Assembly (NCBI GenBank): GCA_964578485.1
Contig: CAZODA010000028.1
Span: 1 to 40,080, forward strand
Reading direction: 5' to 3'
From: CAZODA01 sp964578485
GTDB lineage: Bacteria > Bacteroidota > Bacteroidia > Bacteroidales > Marinilabiliaceae
DNA: 40,080 nucleotides
Below are positions 25,076 through 35,024 of the stretch, piece after piece. Every line of letters starts with the position of its first letter. Positions within the stretch are counted from its first letter, which is position 1. Under the pieces are notes generated by a model, which saw nothing but the letters and a program-made list of their open reading frames with translations, was not told where the DNA came from and searched no databases. Position numbers and translations under genes: made by a program.

Positions 25076-26857
25076 TTACTCACTATCAGCAAGTTCCCAG
25101 CCGGGATTTTGCTTCAATTTAGGTGCTCTCTTAACCTCATCATCGGGTAGTGGAAAGCGATAATTTTTTGGACTGGTGAATGAGCGTGTAGGATGCAATT
25201 CAGCAGGTACTATTTCAAATACAGGATTAGCAGCATTGGTTACTCTTACCCCATAAAGGTTATATACTTGCTGATAGCGTGGCAGATCCTTTTCTGAAGC
25301 AACGCTTTTCCCTTCAAACAGCATCCAACGGCGCTCATCAAAAAAGCGATGATCCTCAAAACATAGTTCTATACGCCTTTCATTGCGAATACGCTCACGC
25401 AATACTTCTTTGGTCATACCGCTATATGCAGGCATTCCTACCCTTGCTCTTAATTCATTTATATACGGATATGCTGCATCAGGTCCTTCAGCTTCATTTA
25501 TGGCCTCTGCGGCATTAAGCAGTATTTCGCCATAACGAAAAATTGGCCATGCTTGAGTTGGAGCACTTGGATTTTTAAAAGAAACATTATGCAGAAACTT
25601 CTTGGTATAATAACCTGTAAGTGTTCCTCCGTGCAATTCTTGATAATCTTTTCCTTCACCATATAATACATCCACCGGTCTGTTTTCTTCATTCTCTACG
25701 TCTCCCCATATAGAGCCATGATGCAATATAGTTTGTTCAAGTCGCGGATCACGATTATTATAAGGCTTTTCGGGGTCGTATGAAGGATCCTTATCAATAG
25801 CCAAACCATTAATAGTTTCATAACTATCTACTAAATTCTGAGTCGGATTGGTTCTTCCTGCAGAATTTATTGAACCACTAAATCCACATGGAGCTAAATG
25901 AACTAAAATATCAAAAGTTGTCCACGTTGATCTGCACAAAATAAACTCATTATTAAGTGTTGGAGTTGTCACAAAACATTCATAATAATCATTATTAACA
26001 TTACCCTTACTATACAAAGCATAAGGATTGCTACCGGCACTATTGGCTTGGAAGAAATCCTTGGCAGCGGATGCCGCTTCACTCCAATAAGTTGCATTAT
26101 TATCAGGATTATTAAGTTTTGAGGCACGGTATAACAAGGCACGCGATTTTAAAGCATAAGCTACTGCACCATTTACACGGCCCCAGTTAGAAGTCTCATT
26201 TTGATAACGATAGGGCAAGACATTTTTTACTGCATCACATTCATCAGAAACCCATTTTAAAGCATCTGCAGCCCTTGCTCTTTCCATATTCATAGCTTCG
26301 GCATTACTCAAGTCAAAAACAATAGGTACACCGTTTTCATCCTCCCCAATAATAGGGGCATCACCAAACCAACGTACCAATTCAAAATGAAAAATAGCCC
26401 TCAACAATCTTGCTTCAGCCATATTTCGTTCGTACAAACGATTATCATCACCGCTACGTGTAGCATTACCAATTACTTCTTCACGTGCATTTTTTAAAAA
26501 CTGGTTCGCCTTTCTGATTCCACTTAAATTAGAACTCCAGAAACCAAGTAAGGGATGGTTAGTTGCCGAATAACCATCTGTCAGCACCCCATGATAATAA
26601 TGTACGTTCCAAAACGATAAGGCATTATCGGTCATAGTCTCACGCGAAGCTCCTAAGAATTGGGGATTAGTATAGCCATTAAAACCATCCGGCAGCATAG
26701 TATAAATATTAGCTAAGAATCCCCGGCTATTCTCCTCGTTGGAGAAAACCTGCTCTTCTGCCATTGACATATCGTATTCTTTATCCAAGAAATCTTCACA
26801 GGAAGTCAGGGTGAATACGAAAAACGCTATGCTTATATAAACTTTCAACTTATTCAT
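25076..26857 (-). CDS. SusD/RagB family glycan-binding lipoprotein (pair 1)
   Basis: Surface lipoprotein that caps its SusC channel and delivers oligosaccharides. The lipobox FTLTSC has Cys20, followed by EDFLDKE, the usual SusD opening. The RagB signature near the C-terminus is present (WPIFRYGEILLNAAEAINEA, LRERIRNERRIELCFEDHRFFDERRW). Length 593 aa, normal. It starts 34 bp after the susC of pair 1 and is the last gene before the operon terminator. It differs clearly from the second SusD (30122-31879), so the two pairs probably bind different structures or chain lengths. Confidence 0.95.
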   Translation of the reverse strand: MNKLKVYISIAFFVFTLTSCEDFLDKEYDMSMAEEQVFSNEENSRGFLANIYTMLPDGFNGYTNPQFLGASRETMTDNALSFWNVHYYHGVLTDGYSATNHPLLGFWSSNLSGIRKANQFLKNAREEVIGNATRSGDDNRLYERNMAEARLLRAIFHFELVRWFGDAPIIGEDENGVPIVFDLSNAEAMNMERARAADALKWVSDECDAVKNVLPYRYQNETSNWGRVNGAVAYALKSRALLYRASKLNNPDNNATYWSEAASAAKDFFQANSAGSNPYALYSKGNVNNDYYECFVTTPTLNNEFILCRSTWTTFDILVHLAPCGFSGSINSAGRTNPTQNLVDSYETINGLAIDKDPSYDPEKPYNNRDPRLEQTILHHGSIWGDVENEENRPVDVLYGEGKDYQELHGGTLTGYYTKKFLHNVSFKNPSAPTQAWPIFRYGEILLNAAEAINEAEGPDAAYPYINELRARVGMPAYSGMTKEVLRERIRNERRIELCFEDHRFFDERRWMLFEGKSVASEKDLPRYQQVYNLYGVRVTNAANPVFEIVPAELHPTRSFTSPKNYRFPLPDDEVKRAPKLKQNPGWELADSE

Positions 26858-26891
26858 TAGTTAAAATTTAAATTATTATCTCTTTTTAATA

Positions 26892-29800
26892 CTAAAAACC
26901 TATATGCAATCCCATTGAAAAGGAACGGGTTTTAGGATACCACCACACAAAACTCATTGGTTTCTCAGGATCAACATTATCAGGCAGATCACTAAAAGTA
27001 AACAGATTATATCCGGTAAAATAAATCCGACAATTCGTCATATTTATTTTTGAAATTAAATTCTTTGGTAAGGAATATCCAATTTCTATATTCCTAAGAG
27101 AAATAAAGTCTCCTTTTCTGATCCATATATCATTCTGGTAAGTTCCCGAACCACGGTCACTATCAATTGCATTATAACCTCCATAAGTTGGTCGTGGATA
27201 GATAGCATTAATATTGCGTGGGTCGTTCGGATCATCATTATAATATCCCCAAACTTTTGTTACCTCGTGGGTTCCCATATTACTCCATCCCGAAAAACTA
27301 ATGGCCGGAGAAAGAAATACCGAACGATTCAGATAAGCATTAAGTACCACACGAGCATCAATTCCTTTCCATTCAAAGCCTATATTAAGTGAAGGCAAAA
27401 GTTCGGGAATTACAGTATAACCATCGGGGATCATATCATTTGAGTCAATTTTACGATCTCCATCCAAGTCTTTAAATACTGCTGTCCCCAATTTTTGGCC
27501 TGTTCCTGAAGCAGTATGATATGGATATTTATCGGGATTATCTATTGCATCCTGGTGACTGGTAGGAATTTTAGCGGGATCAGAAGCCCATTGTTCAAAC
27601 TGATAAATATTCCATCCGCCTATACTGTTTGTAAATGACATCTCATACAGCTCAGCAACAGGCGTATAATCAAATATACGCTTTCCTGTTCTTCTTTGCC
27701 ATTCAACGTTAGGCTCCAGCTCATCCATTTCGGTAATTTTATTGGTATTCCAACTTAGCATTCCTTCCACGTAATAATTAAATTTACCCACATTGTTCTT
27801 ATGTCCGAGGGTTATTTCATAACCCCTACTTTCAACTTTCCCATAAGAATCCTGTGGTGCAGAAGTACCTAATAAAGTTGGAACAGTAGAGCGTGTAACC
27901 AATATGTTGGAGCGCCATTCCTTAAACGCATCAACTGAACCATAAACTTGTTGACTGAAAAAATCGAAATCAAGACCGATATTGGCCATATCAGAAATTT
28001 CCCACTTATTATTATAGTTTCCTGCTCTACTCTCATAAACTCCACCAATTCCTGATTGTGTTGTACCAAAAGAATAACCATTACCCAACTCATAAACACC
28101 CTGATAAGGATAACGCCCGGCACCTGTAACAGCCTGTCCTGATCTACCATAGGAAAGTCGCAACTTCAATAAATCTATATTATTATAATCCAACCAACTT
28201 TCTTCTGACAAAACCCAAGCAACAGAAGCTCCCGGAAAGAGACCAAAACGATCGCCTTCAGCAAAATTATCACTTCCCATATAGGAAAGGTTACCGGAAA
28301 ATACATACCTATTATCGAAGATATAACCAAGCTGACCATTATAGGAAAGATAACGATTTGACGACTGGGAACCATGAGTAACATTCTGATAGGTTCTGAT
28401 AAAAGTCTGTGCACTAACAGCATGCTTTCCAAAAGTGTGATCATACTTTAACCCACCCCTTAAATTCACATTAAAATAATATTCCCTTGGGGTAGTTGAT
28501 GGATTTGAAAGTGCAGCATAAGTGGAAAAACGTGTTATATTAAATTCCGACAAATCACTTACCTCACTCGTATAATCATAATTAAATGAATTTACATTAT
28601 TAGTCTGCTGCGCCATAAAAGTCTCATAAGAATCAAAGCTTACAACTGCGTTGGCCTTTAAACCCGGAACCAATACACCCAAATCACCCGTAACATTTAC
28701 AGTACTATATAAATTACGCCTTCTGTTTATGTTTATTCCTGATGATGCGAGTAAACGTCCGGCATTTGCAGCTGTACTGGAAGCGTATATGTCGCCATTG
28801 GGCATATATACCGGTTCCATAGGATTTGCCTCCACAGCACCAAAGGTTACAATGTTGAAAACACCTGTTAGAGGCTGTGAAATATTATCAATACGACCAC
28901 CCAGATCCAAGGAAACATTTAGATATTTGTTAACATCTATATCAATGTTAGAACGTAAATTGTAACGATTTAAATTATGTTGAGTACTAAAATCCTTATT
29001 GTACTCTGTCCATTTATCATTCCACATACCTCCTTGATGTAAATATGAAAATGACAGATAATAACGTGCAAATTCATTTCCTCCGCTCAAATTTAAATTA
29101 GTTTTATGCTGAGGTGCTGTATCTCGATAAAGCTCATCAAACCAATTGGTGTTAAAGTATCTGTATTGATCCATACCTTCTAACTTTTCTCCATTGGCAA
29201 CTCTACGATACATCTCAATTTGTTCGGGAGAATACAAGGGATCCCTACCATCAAGATAGCGAACCTGATTACGAGTAAGCGCCATGTTGTAGGCATTCTG
29301 AACCTCCATGCGTCCGGTGAGAGTTTGAAACCCTACCTCCTGCGTAAAGCCTATCCTTGTACGCCCTACCTCACCTCGTTTTGTAGTAACAAGTATTACT
29401 CCATTGGCACCTCTCATTCCATAAATTGCTGTTGCAGCACCATCTTTGAGAATGGTAATATTCTCAATCGGATAAGCATCTAAAAATGATAGATCCCTTT
29501 CTACATCATCAACAATAACAAGAGGGGCTCTTGCATTACGGTTCATTGTACGCAAGCCCCGTATATAAATAGCGGATTCAGTCCATCCGGGTTCACTCGA
29601 CCACTCGTAAGTAGCAACTCCTGATACTGTAGAGGTAAAAGCATTTTGTAAAACCGTAATCGGATGTTTTTGCAGCTCTTCACCACTAACAACCGAAATA
29701 GCTTCAGTAACAAATTTTTTCTGCTTCCTCTGAAATGCAACAGGCGTAGTATGTATATACAAATCTGTATCGGGATCTAATACAAGCTCAAAATCTTCTA

Positions 29801-30101
29801 TGAATTTTGCTCTGGTAATTAAATTTTTATAACCCACCAATGAAACAATAATCTCATCATTGATTTTAACATTGGGCAAACTAAAATTACCCTCTGAGTC
29901 CGTCAATACGATCCTGCTCGATTCAGCTACATTAACAATGGCGCCCTGAATCGGATTCCCTTCAGAATCCACTATCCGTCCGTTCAGAATCTCTCCATCC
30001 TGCGCTCTTAAATTCAGCGCTGCAAGAAAGAAAATACCCATTAGCAAGAGCCTGAATACTCCTGACAATTTCTTAGTTATATTTTTCATTATCTTATACA
30101 T
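26892..30101 (-). CDS. SusC family TonB-dependent transporter (pair 1)
   Basis: Outer-membrane channel that imports SusD-bound oligosaccharides using TonB energy. Signal peptide at 1-33, a CarboxypepD_reg-like domain (NGRIVDSEGNPIQGAIVNV, about 38-110), a plug with APLVIVDDVERD and GAATAIYGMRGANGVILVTT, and a 22-strand barrel ending GLHIGF. The region that usually holds a VVVGYG-type TonB box reads LYIHTTPVAFQRKQKKF instead, so energy coupling may differ from that of pair 2. Length 1069 aa. The start could be either Met1 or Met5. It lies 20 bp after susD of pair 2. Confidence 0.94.
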   Translation of the reverse strand: MYKIMKNITKKLSGVFRLLLMGIFFLAALNLRAQDGEILNGRIVDSEGNPIQGAIVNVAESSRIVLTDSEGNFSLPNVKINDEIIVSLVGYKNLITRAKFIEDFELVLDPDTDLYIHTTPVAFQRKQKKFVTEAISVVSGEELQKHPITVLQNAFTSTVSGVATYEWSSEPGWTESAIYIRGLRTMNRNARAPLVIVDDVERDLSFLDAYPIENITILKDGAATAIYGMRGANGVILVTTKRGEVGRTRIGFTQEVGFQTLTGRMEVQNAYNMALTRNQVRYLDGRDPLYSPEQIEMYRRVANGEKLEGMDQYRYFNTNWFDELYRDTAPQHKTNLNLSGGNEFARYYLSFSYLHQGGMWNDKWTEYNKDFSTQHNLNRYNLRSNIDIDVNKYLNVSLDLGGRIDNISQPLTGVFNIVTFGAVEANPMEPVYMPNGDIYASSTAANAGRLLASSGININRRRNLYSTVNVTGDLGVLVPGLKANAVVSFDSYETFMAQQTNNVNSFNYDYTSEVSDLSEFNITRFSTYAALSNPSTTPREYYFNVNLRGGLKYDHTFGKHAVSAQTFIRTYQNVTHGSQSSNRYLSYNGQLGYIFDNRYVFSGNLSYMGSDNFAEGDRFGLFPGASVAWVLSEESWLDYNNIDLLKLRLSYGRSGQAVTGAGRYPYQGVYELGNGYSFGTTQSGIGGVYESRAGNYNNKWEISDMANIGLDFDFFSQQVYGSVDAFKEWRSNILVTRSTVPTLLGTSAPQDSYGKVESRGYEITLGHKNNVGKFNYYVEGMLSWNTNKITEMDELEPNVEWQRRTGKRIFDYTPVAELYEMSFTNSIGGWNIYQFEQWASDPAKIPTSHQDAIDNPDKYPYHTASGTGQKLGTAVFKDLDGDRKIDSNDMIPDGYTVIPELLPSLNIGFEWKGIDARVVLNAYLNRSVFLSPAISFSGWSNMGTHEVTKVWGYYNDDPNDPRNINAIYPRPTYGGYNAIDSDRGSGTYQNDIWIRKGDFISLRNIEIGYSLPKNLISKINMTNCRIYFTGYNLFTFSDLPDNVDPEKPMSFVWWYPKTRSFSMGLHIGF

Positions 30102-30121
30102 AACAATTTTCTATTAATGGA

Positions 30122-31879
30122 TTACCACGAAGGATTGTTTTCAATATCAGTCTTCCAAACCTCTGCTTCCGGAATGGGATAGAGATACATTCTATTCTCA
30201 AAAACACGCTCCTGTGTCAACTTCCTGGATGCTTTATCGTCAGAGGATACCTCTACACCATAAATCGGCCTTTTTAAAGCATTTTCAGCCACATTCCATC
30301 TGCGTAAATCCCAAAACCGATGTTCTTCAAAAGCTAATTCTACTGCCCTTTCTTTCCTTATGAAATTTCTCATATTTTCTTTTGATGAGCTAAGGTCCAC
30401 ACGATCTTCAATATAGCCTGTAATTCCGGCTCTATGTCGAAGAGCATTTAAGGCCTGATAAACTTCAGCTGAAGGTCCGGCATCTTCATTAAGGGCTTCT
30501 GCATAATTGAGCAAGATTTCAGCATAACGGATAAATATCCAATTCCTGTAGCTGCTACCTGTATGCGAAGCGGCTAAAATATTTTCGGGCATATATTTAC
30601 GTGTATAATATCCGGTTTGAGTGGCATTAGCATTACCGATAGGATTATCTCTCCTGCCACGAACAACATTAATTGTTCCATTACCCCATTCTGCTCCATG
30701 ATATAAAACTGTTGCCGCCAAGCGTGGATCCCTGTTATTCCATGGCTCTGTATCATCGTACCCTGAGGCGGTATTTACGTCCGGAGTATTAAGTCCGTTA
30801 TAAATAGGGGCACCCGTTACATCATATGAAGTAAATGGGGATGAACCATCGGCCATATCATACATATCAACTAAGTTTTGAGAAGGACACAAGCCACCAT
30901 TTCCACCCTCTCCAACCGGTGTATTATCTCTAATTTGGTTCCAGCCAATGCGTACATCATTCCTAAAGAAGATCACCTCATTATTTTGTCCTTCATAAGT
31001 AGTTCGTAATATAGCATTGGTATATGCTGTTATACCATCGGGATGTGCAAACAATTCATAATGTGCCCCATAGTTGTCAATAAAACTTTTGGCAGCAAGG
31101 GCTGCGTCCTCCCATGTAATTCCTGATTCCGAACTATAACGATCACTTGCCATAAATAACATAATGCGTGAATAAAGTGCACTCGCCATAGGCTGACTTA
31201 TCCGCCCTGCATTTGCAACCTTTGCTCCTTCATCATAGGGCATCAGTCCGGCTTCACATTCTGAAAGTTCTGTCAAAATGAAATCAACAACATATTCCTT
31301 GATTGATGGACGAAGCTTATAAGCACTCAATAAATCTCCATTAGGATCCAAAACGTCTGTAACAATAGGAATAGGACCATAGCGCAAAAATAATTCCCAA
31401 TAGAACCATGCGCGTAAAAATCTTGCCTCCGATTTATAGTTTAACTTATCGATAGCATATTTTTCATCACTTAAATCAGCTGCCTTAGGAACACTGTCAA
31501 TTCTTGTCAATATCATGTTGCACTTACGAATACCACGATAATAGTGCTCCCAGGTAGCCACCAGTTCAGGATGCCCTCCTTGACCATAATAATTGCCGAT
31601 ATTAAAAGAAGTTCGCACTCCGGCATCAGAATAGCTGGTATGTGCCAAGTCGGTGGCAGCGTCAAGCCACGAACGATTTATCCGGCCAACACCATGACGC
31701 AAAAAGTTATAGGTGTCAAAATGAAACTGCATGGTTGTAGTCCAATCATCAAAAACCAACTCTTCAGTCAATTCATTACTTGGCTGTTTTTCCAAAAAAT
31801 CACCAAATATATCCTCGCACGATGACAAGGTGACAACTGCCAAACCAAATACAGATATATAGAACAATAATTTATTCAT
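30122..31879 (-). CDS. SusD/RagB family glycan-binding lipoprotein (pair 2)
   Basis: The lipobox VVTLSSC has Cys21, followed by EDIFGDFLEKQPSNELTEE, a typical SusD start. The C-terminal signature is FIRYAEILLNYAEALNEDAG and RNFIRKERAVELAFEEHRFW. Length 585 aa. It starts 6 bp after its susC partner and ends 20 bp before the susC of pair 1. The protein ends ENNPSW. Expected to sit on the cell surface as the lid of the transporter at 31886-35002. Confidence 0.95.
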   Translation of the reverse strand: MNKLLFYISVFGLAVVTLSSCEDIFGDFLEKQPSNELTEELVFDDWTTTMQFHFDTYNFLRHGVGRINRSWLDAATDLAHTSYSDAGVRTSFNIGNYYGQGGHPELVATWEHYYRGIRKCNMILTRIDSVPKAADLSDEKYAIDKLNYKSEARFLRAWFYWELFLRYGPIPIVTDVLDPNGDLLSAYKLRPSIKEYVVDFILTELSECEAGLMPYDEGAKVANAGRISQPMASALYSRIMLFMASDRYSSESGITWEDAALAAKSFIDNYGAHYELFAHPDGITAYTNAILRTTYEGQNNEVIFFRNDVRIGWNQIRDNTPVGEGGNGGLCPSQNLVDMYDMADGSSPFTSYDVTGAPIYNGLNTPDVNTASGYDDTEPWNNRDPRLAATVLYHGAEWGNGTINVVRGRRDNPIGNANATQTGYYTRKYMPENILAASHTGSSYRNWIFIRYAEILLNYAEALNEDAGPSAEVYQALNALRHRAGITGYIEDRVDLSSSKENMRNFIRKERAVELAFEEHRFWDLRRWNVAENALKRPIYGVEVSSDDKASRKLTQERVFENRMYLYPIPEAEVWKTDIENNPSW

Positions 31880-31885
31880 AGCTTG

Positions 31886-34800
31886 TTAAAATTTTAGATT
31901 TACTCCAAGATTGATTGTCTTCATAATAGGATAACGATTTGATCCATTACTTTCCGGATCAGATATATCATTTAGCTTGTCCCAAGTAATCAGGTTATTA
32001 CCGTTCACATAAAAACGACAATCGCTGATGCCAACCGGCTGAGTCCATGCAGCAGGCAAAGTGTAACTCAACTCAATATTTTTTAAACGAAGGAAAGAAC
32101 CATTCTGCAAAAAGAAAGAGTTTAAACGCTGATTATGATCTCCAAAATTATCATAATGTAGTAATGGATATTTAGCATTTGATAAATTTTGAGCTTCCGA
32201 TAAGGAAGGATTCCAGCGATCAAGATGATGCTTTTTAACTTTGCCACCATTCACAAAACTGAACATAGCCTCTGCATCATAAAAACGACTAACCTTATCA
32301 ACGCCCTGAAACATCATTGTAAGTCCCCATCCTTTATAATTGGCACCTAAGGATAAAGAAAAAGCGTTTTCAGGAATATTGCTGAACCCAATTGCTACCT
32401 CATCACGATCATCAATAAATCCATCACCATTAATATCCCGGTATTTGAGATCACCAACCTGAACTGCCCCATAAGTGGAGACAGGAAAATCAGGATTAGC
32501 TAAATCAGCTGCTGTTACAAAGCCATCTGACAACAAGCCAAAGTATTGACCTATAGGATGTCCTTCACGCTTACGGTAATCAGTCTTAAGAGCGGGCTCA
32601 TCCATATTAAGGATTTCATTATGTGCATGAGAAAAAGAAAAGCTAACATTATAAGAAAAATCTCTACCCACATGATTAGCATGTTTTAACTCTAACTCAT
32701 AGCCGTTATTTTTGGTTTTTCCAAGATTCCCGGCAGCCATTGTAACACCAACCCATTCGGGACGTGTGAGATAAGATGTAAGAATATCATTTCGTTCTTC
32801 AATAAATACATCTATATTACCACTCAAACGGCCATTCCACAATCCAAATTCCAATCCTAAATTATATTTATTAGCTCTTTCCCAGGTTACAGCATAATTC
32901 GGATACTGGCCTTCAAAAATGCCCGTATAACCGGTAGTACCAAAATAATATGCATTAGATAGCTGAGTCCATTTCTGTTCATATAAAAAACGCTGACGAA
33001 CATTGTTAACCATATAAACATCATTACCCACCTGACCATAAGAAGCTCGTATTTTTAAATTATTAAGCCAATCTCTTGAAGAATCCATAAATTCCTCATT
33101 ACTCATCAGCCAGCCCACAGAAAAGGAAGGAAAGAAACCGAAACGTTTACCTGCCATAAAATTTTCAGAACCATTGTATCCGGCATTAAATTCAGCAAGA
33201 TAACGGTTATCATAACCATAAGTAACACGACCAACCAAACCTTGATAACGTTGTGCTAAATCGGCCTGAAAACGGTAATCATTCTGGTTATATAGCATCA
33301 TTGCTGTTATTTCATTCAAACCAAAAGAGCGCGCATAATTCAACTGAAATTCAAAATATAATTTCCACCTTGTTGTTTGATCATTACCTGCATAAGCCAT
33401 TTCTGTATCTACATTAAACTTATTATAAGCGTCTATAGACTGGAAATTTTCACGATCATTTAATTCGTAGGTAGCAAATTCTGAAGTGAATCTTCGATTA
33501 TAATAAGAATCATAATCAAATGACATCATGCCCTTGGCACTCAAACCTTCAGTGAGCCAACCCATTTTGTAATCCAAAATAAAATTGGTCTCATTAATAG
33601 TATTTGTAGCCCTGTAAAAACCACCTTTGGCAAGTCGCCCGGCTATATTATTCTGATATTGCGAACTACCACCATATAAAACGCGCTCACTTTCTCCTTC
33701 AGGTATCACATAATTAACAGGAAATAACCATCCCGGGGTATGATTCAACTCATAGAAAACTTCACTAAAATTAGCACTCTCGCTGGTGTTAGGTCCGTTT
33801 CGCTCTTCAAAGCGGGTACCAAAATTCACGGATGCTGTTAAATCTCTACTCACCGAAAAGTCGAGATTAGCACGAAAGGCATAACGATTGTAACTGGTGT
33901 TTGATTTATTGCCATACTTATCAAGACTTAAGTTTTTAAACAAACCTTCCTGATTATAGAATTCACCCGAAACAAAATAACGCATCCTATTTGTTCCACC
34001 CTGAATATTAACATTATATCGTTGAGCAGGGGCAGATGATTGTAAAATAGATTTGTACCAATCAACATTAGGATATAACATTTCATCAAGTCCACTCAAC
34101 TCACCGGCTGATGAACGACGATACATTTCTATATCCGATGCTGAAAACTGGGAAGCCAAACCATCATTGGCAAGTGCCTCTTCCAACAGAACAACCGAGT
34201 TAAAAGAATTCAAATAGGTGCTTTCTCTTGTTGGGGATTGAGATTGCCAATTGGCAGTTAGGCTAACCACAGGTCTCTGATCCTGTCCTCTCTTGGTAGT
34301 AACAAGAATAACGCCATTTGCACCCCTAACCCCATATACCGCTGTGGCAGAAGCATCTTTAAGAACCGATATAGCCTGAATATCATCAGGTGCAATCTGT
34401 GAAAAAGAACGTTCTACACCGTCAACTAAAACCAAAGGTTGTGAATCTCCGGCAAAAGTTGCCCGGCCACGTATATAAATCATAGCATCATCGGCACCTG
34501 GTGCACCGGAGGCCTGAGTAGTTATTACCCCGGGTATTTTCCCTGATATCGCCTGTGTTATGTTTGCAGCAGGTGATCTTAACAGTTCAGCTGAAGATAT
34601 CTGAGAAATGGCACCAACAACACTTTCTTTCCGCTGTGCTCCGTAGCCAACCACTATAACCTCTTCAAGGGCTTCAACATCCTCAAGCAACACAATATCA
34701 AATGTTGTGCGGCCTTCCATCGGAATTTCCTGAGTAGCAAAGCCAATAAAACTAATTTGAAGAACAGCATCACTGTTGCTGACGGAAAACTGAAAATTCC

Positions 34801-35002
34801 CGTTAATATCGGTGATACTTCCATTGATGGTTCCTTTTTCCACGACAGTAGCACCAATAATGGTTTCACCATACTGATCCTTAACTATTCCGCTTATCTG
34901 CACCTGCTGGGCAAGTAAAATCTGCCCGGTCAGCAAAAACACCGGTATCATCACATTGATAAGGCGAAAGAATGGCGACTTATAATTTTTATTTTCTTTC
35001 AT
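31886..35002 (-). CDS. SusC family TonB-dependent transporter (pair 2)
   Basis: Canonical SusC. A signal peptide (FLLTGQILLAQQ) is followed by a CarboxypepD_reg domain (about 35-108), EEVIVVGYG at 113-121, and a plug with LVLVDGVERSFSQI and VYGVRGANGVILVTT. The barrel ends GVNLKF. Length 1038 aa. It follows the LamG lipoprotein gene by 22 bp. With its SusD it forms the first transporter of an operon with two SusCD pairs. In B. thetaiotaomicron the arabinan locus also has two pairs, as I recall, which supports the substrate guess. Confidence 0.96.
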   Translation of the reverse strand: MKENKNYKSPFFRLINVMIPVFLLTGQILLAQQVQISGIVKDQYGETIIGATVVEKGTINGSITDINGNFQFSVSNSDAVLQISFIGFATQEIPMEGRTTFDIVLLEDVEALEEVIVVGYGAQRKESVVGAISQISSAELLRSPAANITQAISGKIPGVITTQASGAPGADDAMIYIRGRATFAGDSQPLVLVDGVERSFSQIAPDDIQAISVLKDASATAVYGVRGANGVILVTTKRGQDQRPVVSLTANWQSQSPTRESTYLNSFNSVVLLEEALANDGLASQFSASDIEMYRRSSAGELSGLDEMLYPNVDWYKSILQSSAPAQRYNVNIQGGTNRMRYFVSGEFYNQEGLFKNLSLDKYGNKSNTSYNRYAFRANLDFSVSRDLTASVNFGTRFEERNGPNTSESANFSEVFYELNHTPGWLFPVNYVIPEGESERVLYGGSSQYQNNIAGRLAKGGFYRATNTINETNFILDYKMGWLTEGLSAKGMMSFDYDSYYNRRFTSEFATYELNDRENFQSIDAYNKFNVDTEMAYAGNDQTTRWKLYFEFQLNYARSFGLNEITAMMLYNQNDYRFQADLAQRYQGLVGRVTYGYDNRYLAEFNAGYNGSENFMAGKRFGFFPSFSVGWLMSNEEFMDSSRDWLNNLKIRASYGQVGNDVYMVNNVRQRFLYEQKWTQLSNAYYFGTTGYTGIFEGQYPNYAVTWERANKYNLGLEFGLWNGRLSGNIDVFIEERNDILTSYLTRPEWVGVTMAAGNLGKTKNNGYELELKHANHVGRDFSYNVSFSFSHAHNEILNMDEPALKTDYRKREGHPIGQYFGLLSDGFVTAADLANPDFPVSTYGAVQVGDLKYRDINGDGFIDDRDEVAIGFSNIPENAFSLSLGANYKGWGLTMMFQGVDKVSRFYDAEAMFSFVNGGKVKKHHLDRWNPSLSEAQNLSNAKYPLLHYDNFGDHNQRLNSFFLQNGSFLRLKNIELSYTLPAAWTQPVGISDCRFYVNGNNLITWDKLNDISDPESNGSNRYPIMKTINLGVNLKF

Positions 35003-35024
35003 AACAAACTATCTTGACTTAAGA

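Noticed and set aside
28651..29483. Plus-strand open frames inside the susC gene
   Set aside because: Antisense shadows of a well-supported TonB-dependent transporter, without domains or promoters.
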